Below, in pieces: positions 1-12,947 of a stretch of DNA of 64,000 bases. The DNA is from Castanea sativa (lineage: Eukaryota; Streptophyta; Magnoliopsida; Fagales; Fagaceae). The notes under the pieces were generated by a model, which made no database searches, was not told the DNA's origin, and worked only from the letters and a program-made list of their open reading frames with translations. Location of the stretch: the NCBI RefSeq assembly GCF_040712315.1, contig NC_134016.1, positions 27,785,503 through 27,849,502 on the forward strand, given 5' to 3'. Every line of letters starts with the position of its first letter. The stretch's first letter is position 1. The translations under genes and the position numbers were made by a program.

Positions 1-323
1 AAATACAACTTGGTTTTAAATTGAAACAGAGAGGAATTAAACTCATATATTTAGTTATTTGAGGATACAGCTTTACTTCAACGTTTTTTTTAATATAATG
101 AATGCATTGAATATTTAGTGGAAGACATGAAGTAAATAAAATTGAAAAAAAAAAAAGCCATAGCAAAAAGACATGGTATTGGTAGCAAAAATAAATAAAA
201 ATTAATTTTTGATGGCTGTTACAATTCTAATGTCACATCATTTGGAGGTTCATCTTAATTTTTATTTATTTTTAATTAAAAAAATTGGTAGCATTCCCAT
301 GCATCGCACGGGTTAGCGACTAG
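1..323 (+). mobile_element. Helitron-like 3' terminus
   Basis: The stretch at 298-323 has the layout of a Helitron 3' end. A short imperfect hairpin (CCATGC / GCACGG arms around ATC) is followed by a 7-nt spacer and then CTAG before a T at 324. The rest of the segment is AT-rich and holds no ORF. The 5' end lies outside the window, so the family cannot be confirmed. The same terminal motif recurs at both ends of the palindromic element at 36452-36828, which shows that it is a dispersed repeat. Confidence 0.45.
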
Positions 324-519
324 TTTTATTCTAATATTAAGAAATAAAACTTTTTAAGAATAAATAATTTAGAACACATGGCGCAAAATTGGAACTCTAA
401 TTTAAATTTCTAATTTGAATTTTTCTCAGCTTCACCTATTATTATATATATAGATTAGAGTTTTGTTAATAAATGCTCTTAGAGTATTCGTTTATAGTTA
501 CCTAAATACCATTACATTA

Positions 520-695
520 ATGTAAATGGCATGTGTTAGTTTGCTTAGAAGAAAACAAATATTTTAAAATAAGCCCAAAATACCCTTCAACTTATGCATT
601 CATCTTCCACTATTTTGACTTTTTTAGTTTTCTCCTTTTAATCACCCATCCACATGTGGTCCCACCCAACCCAAGAAACCCAACTACACTTGAGA
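520..695 (+). repeat. Left TIR of candidate MULE
   Basis: Inverted match to 10345-10543. The right copy carries an extra internal duplication of about 25 bp near its outer end (two versions of the GTTAGTTTGC block). Confidence 0.55.
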
Positions 696-726
696 TTTAA
701 AAAAAAAAAAAAAAAGTGAAAAAGAA

Positions 727-1097
727 GGGTAAAATGCAAAATTGACTCCCTAAGTTTCTTCAGATTTCGTTTCAATCCTTTAACTTTGCTTTTGTTCATT
801 TCAGTCCTCTAATTTTCAAATTTATTCAATTAAGGCTTTTTCATCAGCTTTGTTATATGTTGTGGTTAATTTTTTAATTATATAAATTTTTCTTCAAATT
901 TTTTAAATTAAAAAAAATCAATTAATGATTAAAAAATATTTTCTAGATTTTTTTTTCAAAAAATTTTAATAAAAGTTAACGGAATGGCCTTAATTGAATA
1001 AATCTAAAACTTAGAGGACTGAAATGAATAAAAGCAAAGTTATAGAACTGAAATGAAATCTGAAGAAAGTTAGAGGGTTAGTTTTGCATTTTAACCC
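727..1097. mobile_element. Foldback MITE
   Basis: The arms at 727-840 and about 985-1097 are inverted copies that begin GGGTAAAATGCAAAA and end TTTTGCATTTTAACCC. Shared blocks include TTCTTCAGATTTC and ATTTCAGTCCTCTAA. The element is 371 bp with no ORF. The flanking 9-mers GAAAAAGAA and AAACAAAAA match only loosely, so the duplication is uncertain. The layout suits a MULE-derived MITE. It lies just inside the left TIR of the larger element. Confidence 0.7.
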
Positions 1098-1582
1098 AAA
1101 CAAAAAAAAAAAAAAAAACGAGTAGCGTTGGACCAGTTTGGTCTGGCCATAAGCAAATATGTAGAGTTCTAACTCTTTCCTAAAAAAAGGATTGAAATTT
1201 TTTAAAAATTCTTATATAATAATTGTTTTTTTTAAAATTAATAATTTATATAGGAGTAAAAAAGGAAAGAGTTGAATGAAGTTTTTTATTTTTATTTTTA
1301 ATTATTGTTAGTTTTGATAATTTTTTATTGAATAAATAATTGAATTTGGTTTATTTAATGCCTTGACCCAAAAAATTATTAGCTCCTCTTTATATATAAA
1401 AAAACACATAGATCTCCTAAATTCAAATATTCATGAGACTAAAACATTCAAAGAAAATAAAATCATAAATAAAAATAAATAAATAAGTAGATTATGTAAA
1501 TAAAACCAATAGCGTAGTCGAAGTTTTGAGGGAGGCCAAAATAAAAATATCAACTAATTTTTCAATCCATAAAATAACACAC

Positions 1583-1584
<2 letters not shown>

Positions 1585-1626
<42 letters not shown>
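1585..1626. repeat. (CT)n microsatellite
   Basis: About 21 uninterrupted CT units. On the reverse strand it reads as an Arg-Glu repeat, which is not a gene. Confidence 0.95.
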
Positions 1627-1629
<3 letters not shown>

Positions 1630-1712
1630 GACTCGTATTATTATTGCTGGTATATAAAAAACTTTCATCAAGTAAAATTTATATAAGTCAAAACAAATAT
1701 TCTCTTTCATTA

Positions 1713-1856
1713 AGTCCTGTGTAGGGGTTGTGTCTAAAATCGCCCACTAAGATGCACCATGGATGGGTGATTGGCCGACTACATTAAAAAGTTACTGATA
1801 GCATATTTTGGCCTCGACCCCCCCCCCCTCCCCACCATTTTAGAAGTCTTGTTAAT
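1713..1856 (+). repeat. Dispersed repeat, copy 1
   Basis: It shares a diverged but clear direct match with 6310-6510. Common blocks are CATTAAGTC.TGTG, GTCT.AAAATC.CCCA, GGGTG.TTGGCCG and a trailing TTTTGG/ATTTCG..CC segment. Neither copy holds an ORF. The repeat class is not recognised. Confidence 0.45.
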
Positions 1857-3955
1857 ATGTATTCTTTGTTTGCTTCTTTCTCTTACTGGATAAATATTTC
1901 ATATATAAATATTGGGGTTTTGATTGATAAACTATGTATAGACACCTCATTTTGTTCTGGCCTATATCCAAGCCCACCGGTTCCAACGATGAGAAATCAA
2001 ATTGTTTCTAAAATGATCAGCATTGTGTGTAGAACCCACTGAGGATGAGGAGCTTAAACATGACTCAATACAGTCCAAGCCCAAGTCCAACTATGAAAAT
2101 AGATAAGAAGCCCAAAGCCTAAAAGACATTTTGACCTAATGTGGTTCAGACTTACAAAGAGTGCATACGCACCCAATCTGTGGTGTATACACTCTTTGGA
2201 TAGAAAGCCTAAAATCGATCCATTTCCATTTTGATGAGATTCTAGGGCAACCAACCTTATCAACTAGTCATCAAACCCTAGCTTCCCATTTTCCCTATAA
2301 ATACCCCATTTTCAACATCCAAAGGGTCAGAAAAGAAAAAAGAAAAAAAGAAGCCTTACCAAAGCTTCCTCAGAATACCCAAACCTAGAGTTTTAAGGTT
2401 AGAAGAGCAAAATGGTTGAGCATTAAATTGATCTTTATATCCTTGTTGGTTTGAAGGTAGTCTCTTTTTCATCCATGTTCAAACTTCTAGCTAGTTTAAG
2501 CTTGTAATCATACTACTTAGGGTCTCTTAGTCAACCCTAATCAAGTCACTCAACTCACCCTCCCATACACACAGCTGCGGTAGTCAATTTCAGCCGAGGA
2601 GCCGGTCAAAATAACATCTCTATGATGGTGCAAACAAAATTATAATGGAAATAACACAAAGAGAAATTAAATAATACTTTTAAATATTATTAATTTGAGA
2701 TTAGAAAATTCACAACACTATATAGATTGAGGTGCAGCACTCGCTCTCTTTAAGGAGATTCAAGTCCTTGGTTGTCTAAATTTTGTAACCAGTGCGGACT
2801 TTCTCTGACTTGTCTTCTCTAGGATACAATAGCCCAACAAATATTTTATGGCTAGAACAACCACTGCACAAAGTGTTCGAGCCCGAACCTTGCTATTTTT
2901 TAATGTATAAGAATGCTTGCAATTGCTGGAATTTTTTGGTGTAAAAAACGTTGTTATCTTGCAGTAACTTGGATTGGGTCTAAATGAGTCTATTTATAGG
3001 CTCAATGGGTTTCATGAAATTATTACCCAAATTAATCTGATTAATTAGGTCCATCAATCTGATGTAGTGGGTGTTACAAGATTAATTGCTGGACATAAAT
3101 CTGATGGGCTGAAGTTACACAATTAATGGATGAGATAAGGAGTTTCTAAAGAATAAATAGGCCCAACAACTAATCCATTAAGTGGGGGAATGACTCTTCA
3201 TTTTTTCATAATAAAAATGTCATTTACTCACTAATGAATATGAAAATTCTTTTTGAATGTATCTAGCCAAATATTTGCTCCAATATATATTAACCCATTA
3301 ATCACCATAATTAAAAAGAATAAAATAGTCTCTCTCATTTTCAATGTAGGATTAAACATTTTCACTAACTTTATATCTTCCATATTAACTCTCACATCTT
3401 TACATTTCTATTGTCATATAAAAACATTTTAATTAATTAATATTAAAATGCTCCAACACACTATAAGTGTTACGAGGAGGAGATGTGGATCTTTTCCATG
3501 ATCCACACTCTCCTCCTCGATTCTTGTTCTTTTATGTCTTTATTTGTTTATTTAATTCATGATTTACCCATTTTGCACCACAACATGTTCATAGTTTTCA
3601 TTTCATATTTGTTGGTTGTTTTGATTAAAAGCATGTAGAAACCCTAATCTGCCTTTGGGTGCATACACGCTATTTGGAAGGCTAGGGTTCTTATTTTGGT
3701 TGTTTTTCTAGAAATTTTCTTTGAATCTCAAGTGCGTACGTTGGTAGAAGAGTGCGTACGCACCTTTCTTATGACACATACCAATTTGGTCCTAACCAGA
3801 TTTCTTGCATTTATGTCTCATTTATCTTTAATGTCGTGTTTTATCATCTTTTCTTTTTCTTTTTATCTGATTTCAATGTGTATACTCTGACTTATTTCAT
3901 TTTTGTTAGGTTCTAAGAAATTAGGAACTAATATATTGGAACTTCAATTTGTATA
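1857..3955. other. Non-coding stretch with LTR-like promoter fragment
   Basis: I see no gene here. A TATA-like CCTATAAATACCCC at 2293-2306 is followed by a purine-rich leader, which resembles the promoter part of an old LTR. GTGCGTACGCAC-type motifs occur near 2161-2180 and 3750-3765, and similar motifs recur in the relic LTRs at 10.8, 12.4 and 16.3 kb. This suggests retrotransposon remains of the same broad group. Confidence 0.35.
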
Positions 3956-4729
3956 TGTTGGCAAACCATGATCAAAACGTTTAGTCTAGATTTAGGCTGC
4001 TCAAAGTGATGTATGTGTAAAGTTGGAATCGAGTAATTGCAGAAAATTACTATTCAATTTCTGCAAGGCTCGATCGATCGAAAATTAGACTCGATGAATC
4101 GAAGTTTGTGTAGAATGTTTTTTCTGTAGAATTTCCAACTCAGCCCAAGCCCATATGACGTATAGGGTTTTATATTTTGCCTTAAGTATAAAAGGAAAAA
4201 ACCCTAGCCACGTTTTATGGTTGTTGTTTACGCTGTGTGTGTGAATCTTTTGTGAGATCTAGAGATGTTTGCCTTCATACACACTTAGGGTTATCAAGAT
4301 CGAGATTGATGTCAAGAGCTTGGTGATCGTTTCAGTTGCTACATAAAGAGCTTAAAGAAAAACAAGTGGTATATTTGTTGATGTTGTGGATCTGAGAAAG
4401 AAGTAGTCTGTGAACTCGAAGTTGTCACGTGGTCGTGGTAGTAAGTTTTCTACTCGATGTAGCAATAGGATGTTAGTGGTCTAAGTCACTATTGTAAAAC
4501 TTCAATTATTTCATAGTGGATCTGTTTTACCTTGAGGATAGCTAGGTTAAATCCTCCCCAAGTTTTTTACCGGTTTGGTTTCCTAAGTTATCATATCGTT
4601 GTGTTCTTTATTTTCCGCTGCTTTAATTTTTGTGATTGGTTTGTTTTAACCTAAATCTGTATAAGTTACCTAACTAATCACTTGGCTAAATAACTAAGTT
4701 AAACAACTGGTGTTTTAAGGGGTCTAACA
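3956..4729 (+). mobile_element. LTR-like repeat (probable old solo LTR)
   Basis: The segment begins TGTTGGCAAACC and ends GGGTCTAACA, giving the TG...CA ends of an LTR, and is about 774 bp. The flanks (GTATA left, ACGTA or GTACA right) do not give a clean 5-bp duplication. Its second half matches a diverged copy at about 62650-63060; shared blocks include GTTGCTAGGTTAAA/ATAGCTAGGTTAAA and ATGGATTTGTTTTGCCTT-like text. No ORF is present. Confidence 0.45.
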
Positions 4730-4778
4730 ACGTACAATTTCCTTTAATGTTTGATATTAATTGCAAAATATCAAAAAT

Positions 4779-4821
<43 letters not shown>

Positions 4822-7062
4822 CAATCTTTAATTCTAACTTGAACTCAATAAGGCAACTAAAAGCCTCAGAGATAAATAAGGGAAACATTTCAAACTTTAA
4901 AATAATTAAATACTTTCTAAACTTAAAGATAATAGTCAATCTACATTCAATTCATTTGAGGTTAATTGGCTATTTAAATACAAGGAAAGTATTTCAAAGA
5001 AGACTTTGATGCAAATAAGGTAATCGACTTGAATTTAAATGGTAACATCAGAAGTCAAGCCAATCAAACCCTAATTAATCAAATCTCTCTAAGCCTTAAA
5101 AGATGCAAGATCCTTAATATCAAATCAAGACAATTCAAAGTCTAATAAAAGGAAAACACTCGTCAATTAATAAAGCTTTTACTTCAATTAATAATCCTTC
5201 CTCATAAGACTTAAGCACCCTTTTTGGAGTAAGATTTGCAACATTGTTTGGTACCCACACATGCACACACTTGGATGTTATTGTCATGTCTTCTTGCACT
5301 TATATGTTTGTACACTTGAATGCTTTCCATAATCGTCTCACATAACTTAGACTACACCTAGGTCTAGATGTAAATGCACACTTTTGAACTTTTAGGATAA
5401 ATCTATCTCCTTTTCAAATCAAGCAACGATATATGAAGGCCTGCTATGGTTGGGCAGGCTTGGGGTGTCTAACCTCTTTTCATCCTATACCATAACTCTA
5501 GACCTTGTCTAGTAGGAAGACTTTCATGGAGTCATTTCTTTGGTTCCTGTACCTATAACCATGTGGCCACTCCTTTAATTTTGTTTGAGAGGCACCACGT
5601 ACTCTAAGGCTCATGTCGGTTTGAGTCCAAAATTGCTTTCAAGGAGATTAAGTATCGCATATCCCGCCTTCGTGAGAAGGAACTGACATGCCAATATGTC
5701 ATCTAAAGAGGTTACGAATCACTAAACTTACACTATGATTACTTTGTGTCTTAATGATAAGTCATCACCAATCATTGAATTTTTTAAGATATGATCGATC
5801 ACCCATGTCTATTAGATTCTATTTTCAAACCTAGGTTGTTGTTGGCTCATTTTTCTCCCCCATAAATTTTTTACCAGGTAGGCACAAAAATTGTGAAACA
5901 TCTCAAAGATATTTTAATTCTATTGAAAACAAGGGTTGGATTGCTCTAGATCAAATGTAAAACAAACAAAATATTGTGAAAGGAAGTTTGTGGTTCCTAA
6001 TCTAACCCAAATCCTATGATAGAGATAGGATTTGACTTCAAGGGGCAAAATTTATAACTAACACATTCATATGCCATAATATGTAAGAATGCATATCAAT
6101 CATTGAAACTTTATATGACTTGATCTTTTGATCGGAAGAATCGACCATTGCATTTAACACATCGTTCTGATTGTCATGAACTCAATTGCATTTTGGAATG
6201 GATTACATGTTCATCGAATGGTCCAAATGACATTCTTACTCCTAGATTTCATGTTCATCTAACAGTCCAAGTCAACATTTTATAGTTTTTAACAAATATT
6301 TTTATTTCATTAAGTCATGTGTAATTATCCTTTAAATTAAGGATATACACGATGCGGTATATTTAGAGCAATAGGGCCACTTTGCATTGCACTGTAGAGG
6401 TTAATGTCTGAAAATCTCCCATCGAACTGCATTATGGAAGGGTGGTTGGCCGGTCACATCAAAGTTGTCAATGCTAGATTTCGATCCTAACCTTAACCTT
6501 CTGGAAGTTTTGACAATACATGATTTCTATATATTTGTTTTATCAGCTTGGATATTCATTTCAAAAGTTTAATATGATAATTGATATATATACACTATTG
6601 TCCCTCACCTCCGAAAAAAAATATCTCTAAGATATTGGATTTAATCCCTAAACCCAATTGAAATCATAAATCAATTCCTATATATGTGTGTATGTATATG
6701 TATTTACCATTCATTTTTCATTAATGTGGTTCTATTTTTTTCCATCATTTTTATCTTTCTAGTCTTTTTTTTTTTTTTTAATGATTAAGATAATTTTTAT
6801 TTTAAGAATAATAAAATAGTTTAAGTACCACCAATTCATCACTATTAGAATGAAAGGTTCATAACCAACATTAGTGAGTGAGAGTGTTCAAAATAGATAT
6901 AAAAATGAATAAAAACTTTAAAATCAAATGGGAAAATAAAAGTATCACACCAAAATAAAATATCCTCCTCAATAATTAAAATGCAACATATACTTAAACA
7001 GTTAAAACAATGATCAAGCAAAAGTTCAATAAGTAAATTCCATCCAATCTTCTAAAAAACAT
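4730..7062. other. Non-coding stretch
   Basis: I see no gene. It holds a (CT)n tract at 4782-4818, the second copy of the dispersed repeat at 6310-6510, and unrecognised AT-rich sequence. It falls inside the candidate MULE and is probably filler from several decayed insertions. Confidence 0.5.
6310..6510 (+). repeat. Dispersed repeat, copy 2
   Basis: Direct, diverged partner of 1713-1856, sharing the GGGTGGTTGGCCG block. Confidence 0.45.
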
Positions 7063-7127
7063 GTGGTCAACATGACAATGTTAACCAAATACATATTATA
7101 TTTTTTCTTTCATAATCTCAAAAAATT

Positions 7128-9994
7128 TCAATCTATCATTTCAAACAAATTATTGGGTTCAAACCAATATCTATTGATGTCATTTTTTTTTTTTTTTTGG
7201 TTTGCACAATTTGAGGAAGTAGCACTATTCTTCTCCGGACATGTAAAGATATTATTGCTAATATGCTTGCAAAGCCTACAAGACCTTCTTTTGCTTTTCC
7301 AACTCTCTTCCAACTCTCTTCTTTTGATTGTATATGTTCAACATCTTCAATGGCAAGGTTAATCTAAAACTAAAAAAATTAATGACTACAAATTATACGC
7401 ATTTTAATGACACATCAAGACTTAAAAAAACACTAACATTGACAAATATAAAACAATGGTGCATAGATAAAATAAATTTTATTGGTAAATAATGACTTAC
7501 TTGTTTAATAAATTGGATCAATCTTATGTGGGAACTAACAAATCATTTGATATAGGCATTTATGCTATCAGATCTTCACGTTTTTTTCATTCCACCAAAA
7601 AAATATCCACGAAGGTAACACGGTACCCCAAAGTGCTTAATTTGGTATAACCCAATCACATGCTTATTCATACACATGCCATATTTTGTAATAACTTGTA
7701 GTCATTGGTGTTTGAATTCTTCATATGAGTCTAGCTTATATAACTTGTAGAAATATATGCACCAACTCGAATATGGATTACGGAGAATTAATGTAAACCA
7801 ACCACTAAATTTAGTGGTAATATGCCATATGCAAAAAACATATTTTGTGAGTGGCAATTCTTTTGAAATTGCCTTTGTGATCCATGGATCTTGATGAGTC
7901 AAAATTAACTTGGGTGGCTTCTTCATCAATGATGCAAAAGTCTGCCAATCAAATACAAAATTATTACAATGTAGAAAATTTCAAATCCTATCCAAAAAAT
8001 TGAAAAAGAATTGTGAATCTTTAGAAGATATAAAATTTACCTTCATTAACCATCAAGAAGTACTAGTTGTTTCATTGCAAAAAAGTACACAACCAAAGAG
8101 ATTTGTCTTTTTATGATTATTGACACCCACAAAGACACCAAAAGGCATATCACAAGCATTTACCTTATAAGTAGTGTAAAAAATAACCACATCATCATAT
8201 TTTTAGTACCAATCAATGCAAAGATAAGGTGCCCAAAAAATATGTTTCAACTTTCTCTCATCGTCTATTTTAAAAGTATAATGAAACTTTAAATTCTCTT
8301 CTTTTGCATCTTTGCAATATTGTAAGAGACTCATGGCACCACTTGTTAAATGCTCACTTCTCAATTTCACATAAAGATGATGAATATCTCTTTGAAAAAA
8401 CGGAAGATATCCATGTTCCACATTTTTTCTTAAGTTCCATGATATGAATTATGATGATACCAAAAATTGTCAATTGAATTCCTCATCAGTACAGATGAAC
8501 GAAGGTGTTGGCTTCGTCCAGAGATGAAACTTTTGGTACTGCTCTTCTCTGGCTTTATAGCTTTTGGTGCTAAAAATCATTAGTTGAACTCCTTGTCCAT
8601 ACAGATGGATGAAGTTGTTGGATTCGTCTAGAGACAAACCTGCAATAAGATATGAAATAGAGAAAAAGAAATAGACTGGTGTGGTCTGTGCCAAAGGGCC
8701 TCCGATTATTAAGTTAGAATGGAATTCAATTGAAGGATATCGCAAAAGAATTCAACTTGGGAGTAGTTTTTGGGATGAAAGTTGTGTATCCTTTGGTTTG
8801 TGTGGTTTCAAAGCCATTGTTTTCATTGCCTAAATGAATATTTGCATTTATGGGATACGGAGCCATTGCTATTAATGGTTGGCCTTTATAATCTATTAGC
8901 GGGTATTTGTCCGTTGGAGCCCGTATGTTACTCCTTAGCTGTCTTGGGCAATGAGTGTCTTTTATGACTTCGTCTGTCATTGATTTCCACATGTTACGTC
9001 TTGCATTGAATATCATTTAATTCGTCCGTCGAGAGATGGATGATCTTAATAATTCATCGGTAATGAATGCAAAGGCATTATAGACTTCAATGATCTTCTG
9101 TCCGTTGGTCCGTCAGTTACGTTTTTACCTGTCTGGCGCGTTAACCGTTACTTATATCATTTATGGGGAACTCATTTAATGTATGATATAGTCGTTCATC
9201 ACATGGACAATGTTGGGTTGATGGACAAAGCTGGCTTGATGAATGATGTTAAATTTCTCTTCTTTTGCAATATGATGGACGAGGGTTATTTTTCTCTTCT
9301 TTAAATTATTTGTCTAATCAAAAGACTAGCTCCTTTCAACAATTGAATGTGATCTTCATCTTATTTAGTGATAATTCAATTACTAGGAAGAAACCACACT
9401 TTTGAAGGAGACAAAAAATTCATGATTGTGTTCTACAATAAACTTAGTCACATACCATTCTTGTGGAAAAATATCAAGTGACTTTCATTAGGCAATCCCT
9501 AGATGAGCTTTGCATCTACATTTTAAAGACTATTTCTTTGCTCCATAGATGGATCCCGCCTTACTATTTCTTTAATTTTTGTGATAAACTGACCTTTCCG
9601 AATATAAAAACCATGTTGACTTGCATAAGTTGTATAGAAAATAAAAGCCCCTTCTTCACTAAGAAAACATTGACCAAAAAAAGACTCAAACTTATATTCT
9701 TCAAGAACTTTCTCTCCACAAATGTCACTATTTTTCATCATTTGAAGACTCATTCAACTCAATATAATTTCTTGAATCATTTTGGTGAGTTTCATTTGCA
9801 ATAAAATCCATATCCATTTGTGCTATATTGTCACAAGAATTTTTTTTTTAAATCAACACCACATTTGAATATAAAATTTTAAAAAGGCATTTCTCAAATA
9901 TAATAATAGTACCTTCTTTAGGAAGCTCATTCAAGTCAAGATAATTCCTTGAAATGCATAGTTGAGTCCCACTTGAACTTAAATCCTCATCCAT
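7128..9994 (-). pseudogene. Broken FAR1/MURA-type MULE transposase (FAR1-related)
   Basis: The parts read on the - strand from an ATG at 9994 (MDEDLSSSGTQ). First comes a FAR1 DNA-binding domain at about 9750-9400, with FFGQCFLSEEGAFIFYTTYA, HGFYIRKGQFITK and later KFIVEHNHE. Next is a segment at 8421-8203 (DDERKLKHIFWAP), then the MULE transposase core with DMPFGVFVGVNNHKKTN (about 8120-8155) and LILTHQDPWITKAISKELP (about 7910). Last is a C-terminal zinc knuckle (CRLCKHISNNIFTC, about 7275). Stops and frame changes break it. The catalytic positions look lost: FDTTY has become FYTTY, and the usual DQD is HQD. It starts close to the right MULE TIR, so it is more likely the element's own transposase than a domesticated FRS gene. 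Confidence 0.75.
8440..9290. mobile_element. Unclassified insertion inside the transposase relic
   Basis: It lies between the FAR1-domain part and the core part of the transposase and has no similarity to that family. It has a higher GC content, repeated GACGAA/TTCGTC motifs, and a roughly 68-bp block at 8463-8529 that recurs at 8571-8638 (108-bp spacing). The reading frames on the - strand show no recognisable domain. I infer an inserted repeat of unknown class. Confidence 0.4.
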
Positions 9995-10344
9995 TTTGAA
10001 CTATAATAATATAACAAGAATAGATAAAATCAAAATCAAATCATGCATATTTCGATATAAATAAATGAATAGCTAAAAGTACCTTCTTAATTGTGATTGA
10101 GTTCTTCTTTGAGCCCTCTCTTAATTTGCTTTTCCTTCAATATTTTTTCTAAGTAAGTTTTTATAAGGGAGTAATAAGAGAAGTGATTATAAATTTTTAT
10201 ATATAAAAGACTATAGAGAGGTGGGGGATGAAAAAAAGGTGTTTTAGTTTTTGAAAACTTAACAAGGTATTTTAGTCTCAGAAAAAAAATTGGTGGACAT
10301 TTAATACGGTGGAAGATAGAAAAAGGAGAAAAGGAAATTAGTTT

Positions 10345-10543
10345 GCTCGTTTTTTTATCTCAGGTGTGGATGGGTTTCTTGGGTTGGGTGAGACCGCGCC
10401 TGTAGGCAGATTAAAAGGAGAAAATTGAAAAAGCCAGAACATTGGAAGTTGAAGGGTATTTTGGGTTTATTTTAAAATGTTTGTTTTCTTCTAGGCAAAC
10501 TGACACACACCATTTACATTGCAAACTAACACATGTCATTTAC
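10345..10543 (-). repeat. Right TIR of candidate MULE
   Basis: Inverted partner of 520-695. Homology to the relic LTR of this region starts immediately outside it (about 10553), which independently places the element boundary here. Confidence 0.55.
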
Positions 10544-10935
10544 ATTACATTGAAGTCACAACTCAAAAGTGCTCAAATCACTTTGAAAATGATGTTGAAA
10601 AATGATATTGTCTCACTATTTTGACCATAACTTTTAATCCATAAATTTATTTGGGTGAGGTTTATTTCATTGGAAATTGGACATCTTGGGCATCAATTTG
10701 AACATAAATTTTGCATGATTTTTATTTATATTGAGTGAGTTATGACCGTTTGAAGTTGGACCAATAGTACAATCGAAATTAGGGTTTTTGTGAAGCATGC
10801 ATACACATGCCTCAAACTTGCGTACGTAGGCACTGAGAGGTCAATTAAAAACCTTCAACTTGTGATCCCAAGCAAGGTGAGTGTTCTTTCCATGAACTCC
10901 TCATTTGCTTAATATGATTTACATGAGTTCTTGGT

Positions 10936-12061
10936 CAGTGCCATCTCAACATACTAAGCAAGTGAGGCAATCGCCTAAGGCCCCTAAGCAAAAAAAAAGG
11001 CCCCAAATTTTAACCAATCAAAAATTTTTAAGTCCCAAAATGTTAAATAATAAAATAATGTTAATAGTGACCCAAATAAAAACCAATAAAAACCAAAATT
11101 TGCTAACTCAATTGTTGTGAAAAATGTTATATATATATATATATATATATATATCGTAACATTACTTCTACCTAAGGGTCTATTTCTTGAAAGTATTAAT
11201 TAAGCCCAAAATTCTAATAAGTGAATAAAAAATAATTTTTTTATCAAATAAAAAACTAGAACAAATAAATTTTTCGTTTAATGTGTAACCTTTCACCTTC
11301 TCCATGGTGTTTTTCAGTGTAGAATTCATTAACTCCCACATAGAGAAGCTAAAAAAACACACTCTCTCTCTCTCAACCAAACAACTAAAATTTTAAGACA
11401 AAAATTATATACATATTCAATCTCAGACCTCAATTTTTCTTGTATGAATTGCTAGAAATTTTGCCTCACTCTCCATTTAAAGCATAAAAAAGAAATTGTT
11501 TTGAAGTTGTAGTTGCTGTGGTTTAGACCTTCTTCTCCTCATTTGAGTCTGATCCTCAGGTTTGTTTCTTCTCTAGAACCTTTGCTTCTTTCTTGAACTT
11601 TCTCATAATTCAAGCTATCTTGTTTTACTTTCATCTTATTTTATTCTTGGTAATTACTTTAAATTCTGACACAGCATATAGGTAAACTCATTTTCATTCG
11701 TTCATTCATTTAACATATTGGTTGGGACGTGGAGTGGCATAGGGCCATAAATTTAGTTTATTTTATTATTTTAGTAATCATGGAACTACGTCTATACTTA
11801 TCTCTTAGGGTTTAATTTTTAAAATAAATTTCACCTTCAATTTTTTGTTGAGAATTTCATTGATTCGTTATAAATTAAAAAATTTACTTGTATACTCTTG
11901 TATGGGTCCACATTAACGCTACTAGTTGTTATTTTGTTAACAAATAAAACTATTTTTGTGAGATAAAAAAATCAACCAATAAAAAAATTTAATATTTAAA
12001 TTAAAAAAAGGCCCACTCAAAATTGTTGTTTTAGGCCCCAAAATACATTAAGCCGGCCCTG
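10936..12061. mobile_element. Non-autonomous hAT element
   Basis: The termini are CAGTGCCATCTCAACATAC and, inverted at the other end, CAGGGCCGGCTTAATGTAT, the CAGGGCCGG-type end of many plant hAT elements. The flanks are TTCTTGGT (10928-10935) and TTCTTGAT (12062-12069), a 7/8 match to the 8-bp duplication expected of hAT. GGCCCC blocks lie just inside both ends. It is 1126 bp with no transposase ORF and includes an AT microsatellite at 11133-11154. It splits LTR copy A. Confidence 0.75.
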
Positions 12062-12947
12062 TTCTTGATATTGTTTCTTTAATTTGTTATATTTAATTAA
12101 TTTGTTTGTTGATTTTAATTCTTTTGATAGGTGTTAATCTAATTTTGGGTTAATTATAATCTGTTCCTATTATGTTTGTGCCTTTATTTCATTCTTATGA
12201 TATATCCATGTGTTTTTATTAATGTAGTTTATTGTATATTTGTGTTTAATTTGTTTAATTGCCATGTTCCTTTTCTTGCCATGTTAATATAATTTTGAGT
12301 AGTTGATCATATTATTTTTTAGGGTTTCTCTTGTGTTTCTTTGGTTTTGTGTTAGGTTGGTTCAATAAAAATGTGATTTTTTGGATATGTGCATAAGGAT
12401 GCATATGCATCATTGAGTATCCGTGCACATGGTTTCGACTATACGTATGCACCACGAACTCAAATTTGACAAAAATCTTGTTTTTATTATTTTAATTATT
12501 TTTCATGTGTTCTTTGATTCTGTTTATTTTCTATTTTAGGTTATTTAATTGTGTTTATTTTAGTATTTTTGCCATTTTTGGTTTATTTGATATTTTTTCT
12601 TGTGTGTTTTATTTAACTGCCAACTTTCCATGTTTAATATAATTTGTTTGATTTGTTTAATTTATTTCATTTTATGTTATTATGTGATATTTAACATGTC
12701 ATGTGTGTCTTTTAATTAAGTGTTTGATGTATGTTTAGGTTAAGGATTAGGGATTTTTTAGTAAACTCTTTAATTAAATATGGTCTAGTAACACATACTG
12801 GAAGCCAACCCACAAGCCGGGTAGTCTTGGGTGCCGAACACCTTCCCAAGCTGTACCCAAACTCCAGACCTATAATTTGGTATGTAGATCTATGCATGTA
12901 AGTCAGTGGCCCAAAATGTCCAATTTGGTTCCTAGACTTAAACTAGG

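Larger units (their letters stand above)
520..10543 (-). mobile_element. Candidate Mutator-like element (MULE) with long TIRs
   Basis: The segment at about 520-695 is repeated in inverted orientation at about 10345-10543, giving a terminal inverted repeat of nearly 200 bp. Both copies share the TGTGTTAGTTTGC, AGAAGAAAACAAA and CCCAACCCAAGAAACCCA blocks. Next to the ends are ATTACATTA (511-519) and ATTACATTG (10544-10552), an 8/9 match that could be the 9-bp duplication typical of MULEs. The exact termini are blurred by a local palindrome. A FAR1/MURA-type transposase relic reads inward from the right TIR, as expected. Other elements inserted later account for much of the 10-kb length. An alternative is two solitary MULE ends brought together by chance. 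Confidence 0.5.

Noticed and set aside
1492..1710. Arg-Glu repeat protein on the - strand
   Set aside because: It is the translation of a (CT)n microsatellite. The same applies to the frames at 4761 and 49083.
7063..7362. Small + strand protein of 99 residues
   Set aside because: It is antisense to the zinc-knuckle end of the transposase relic and includes a poly-T run.
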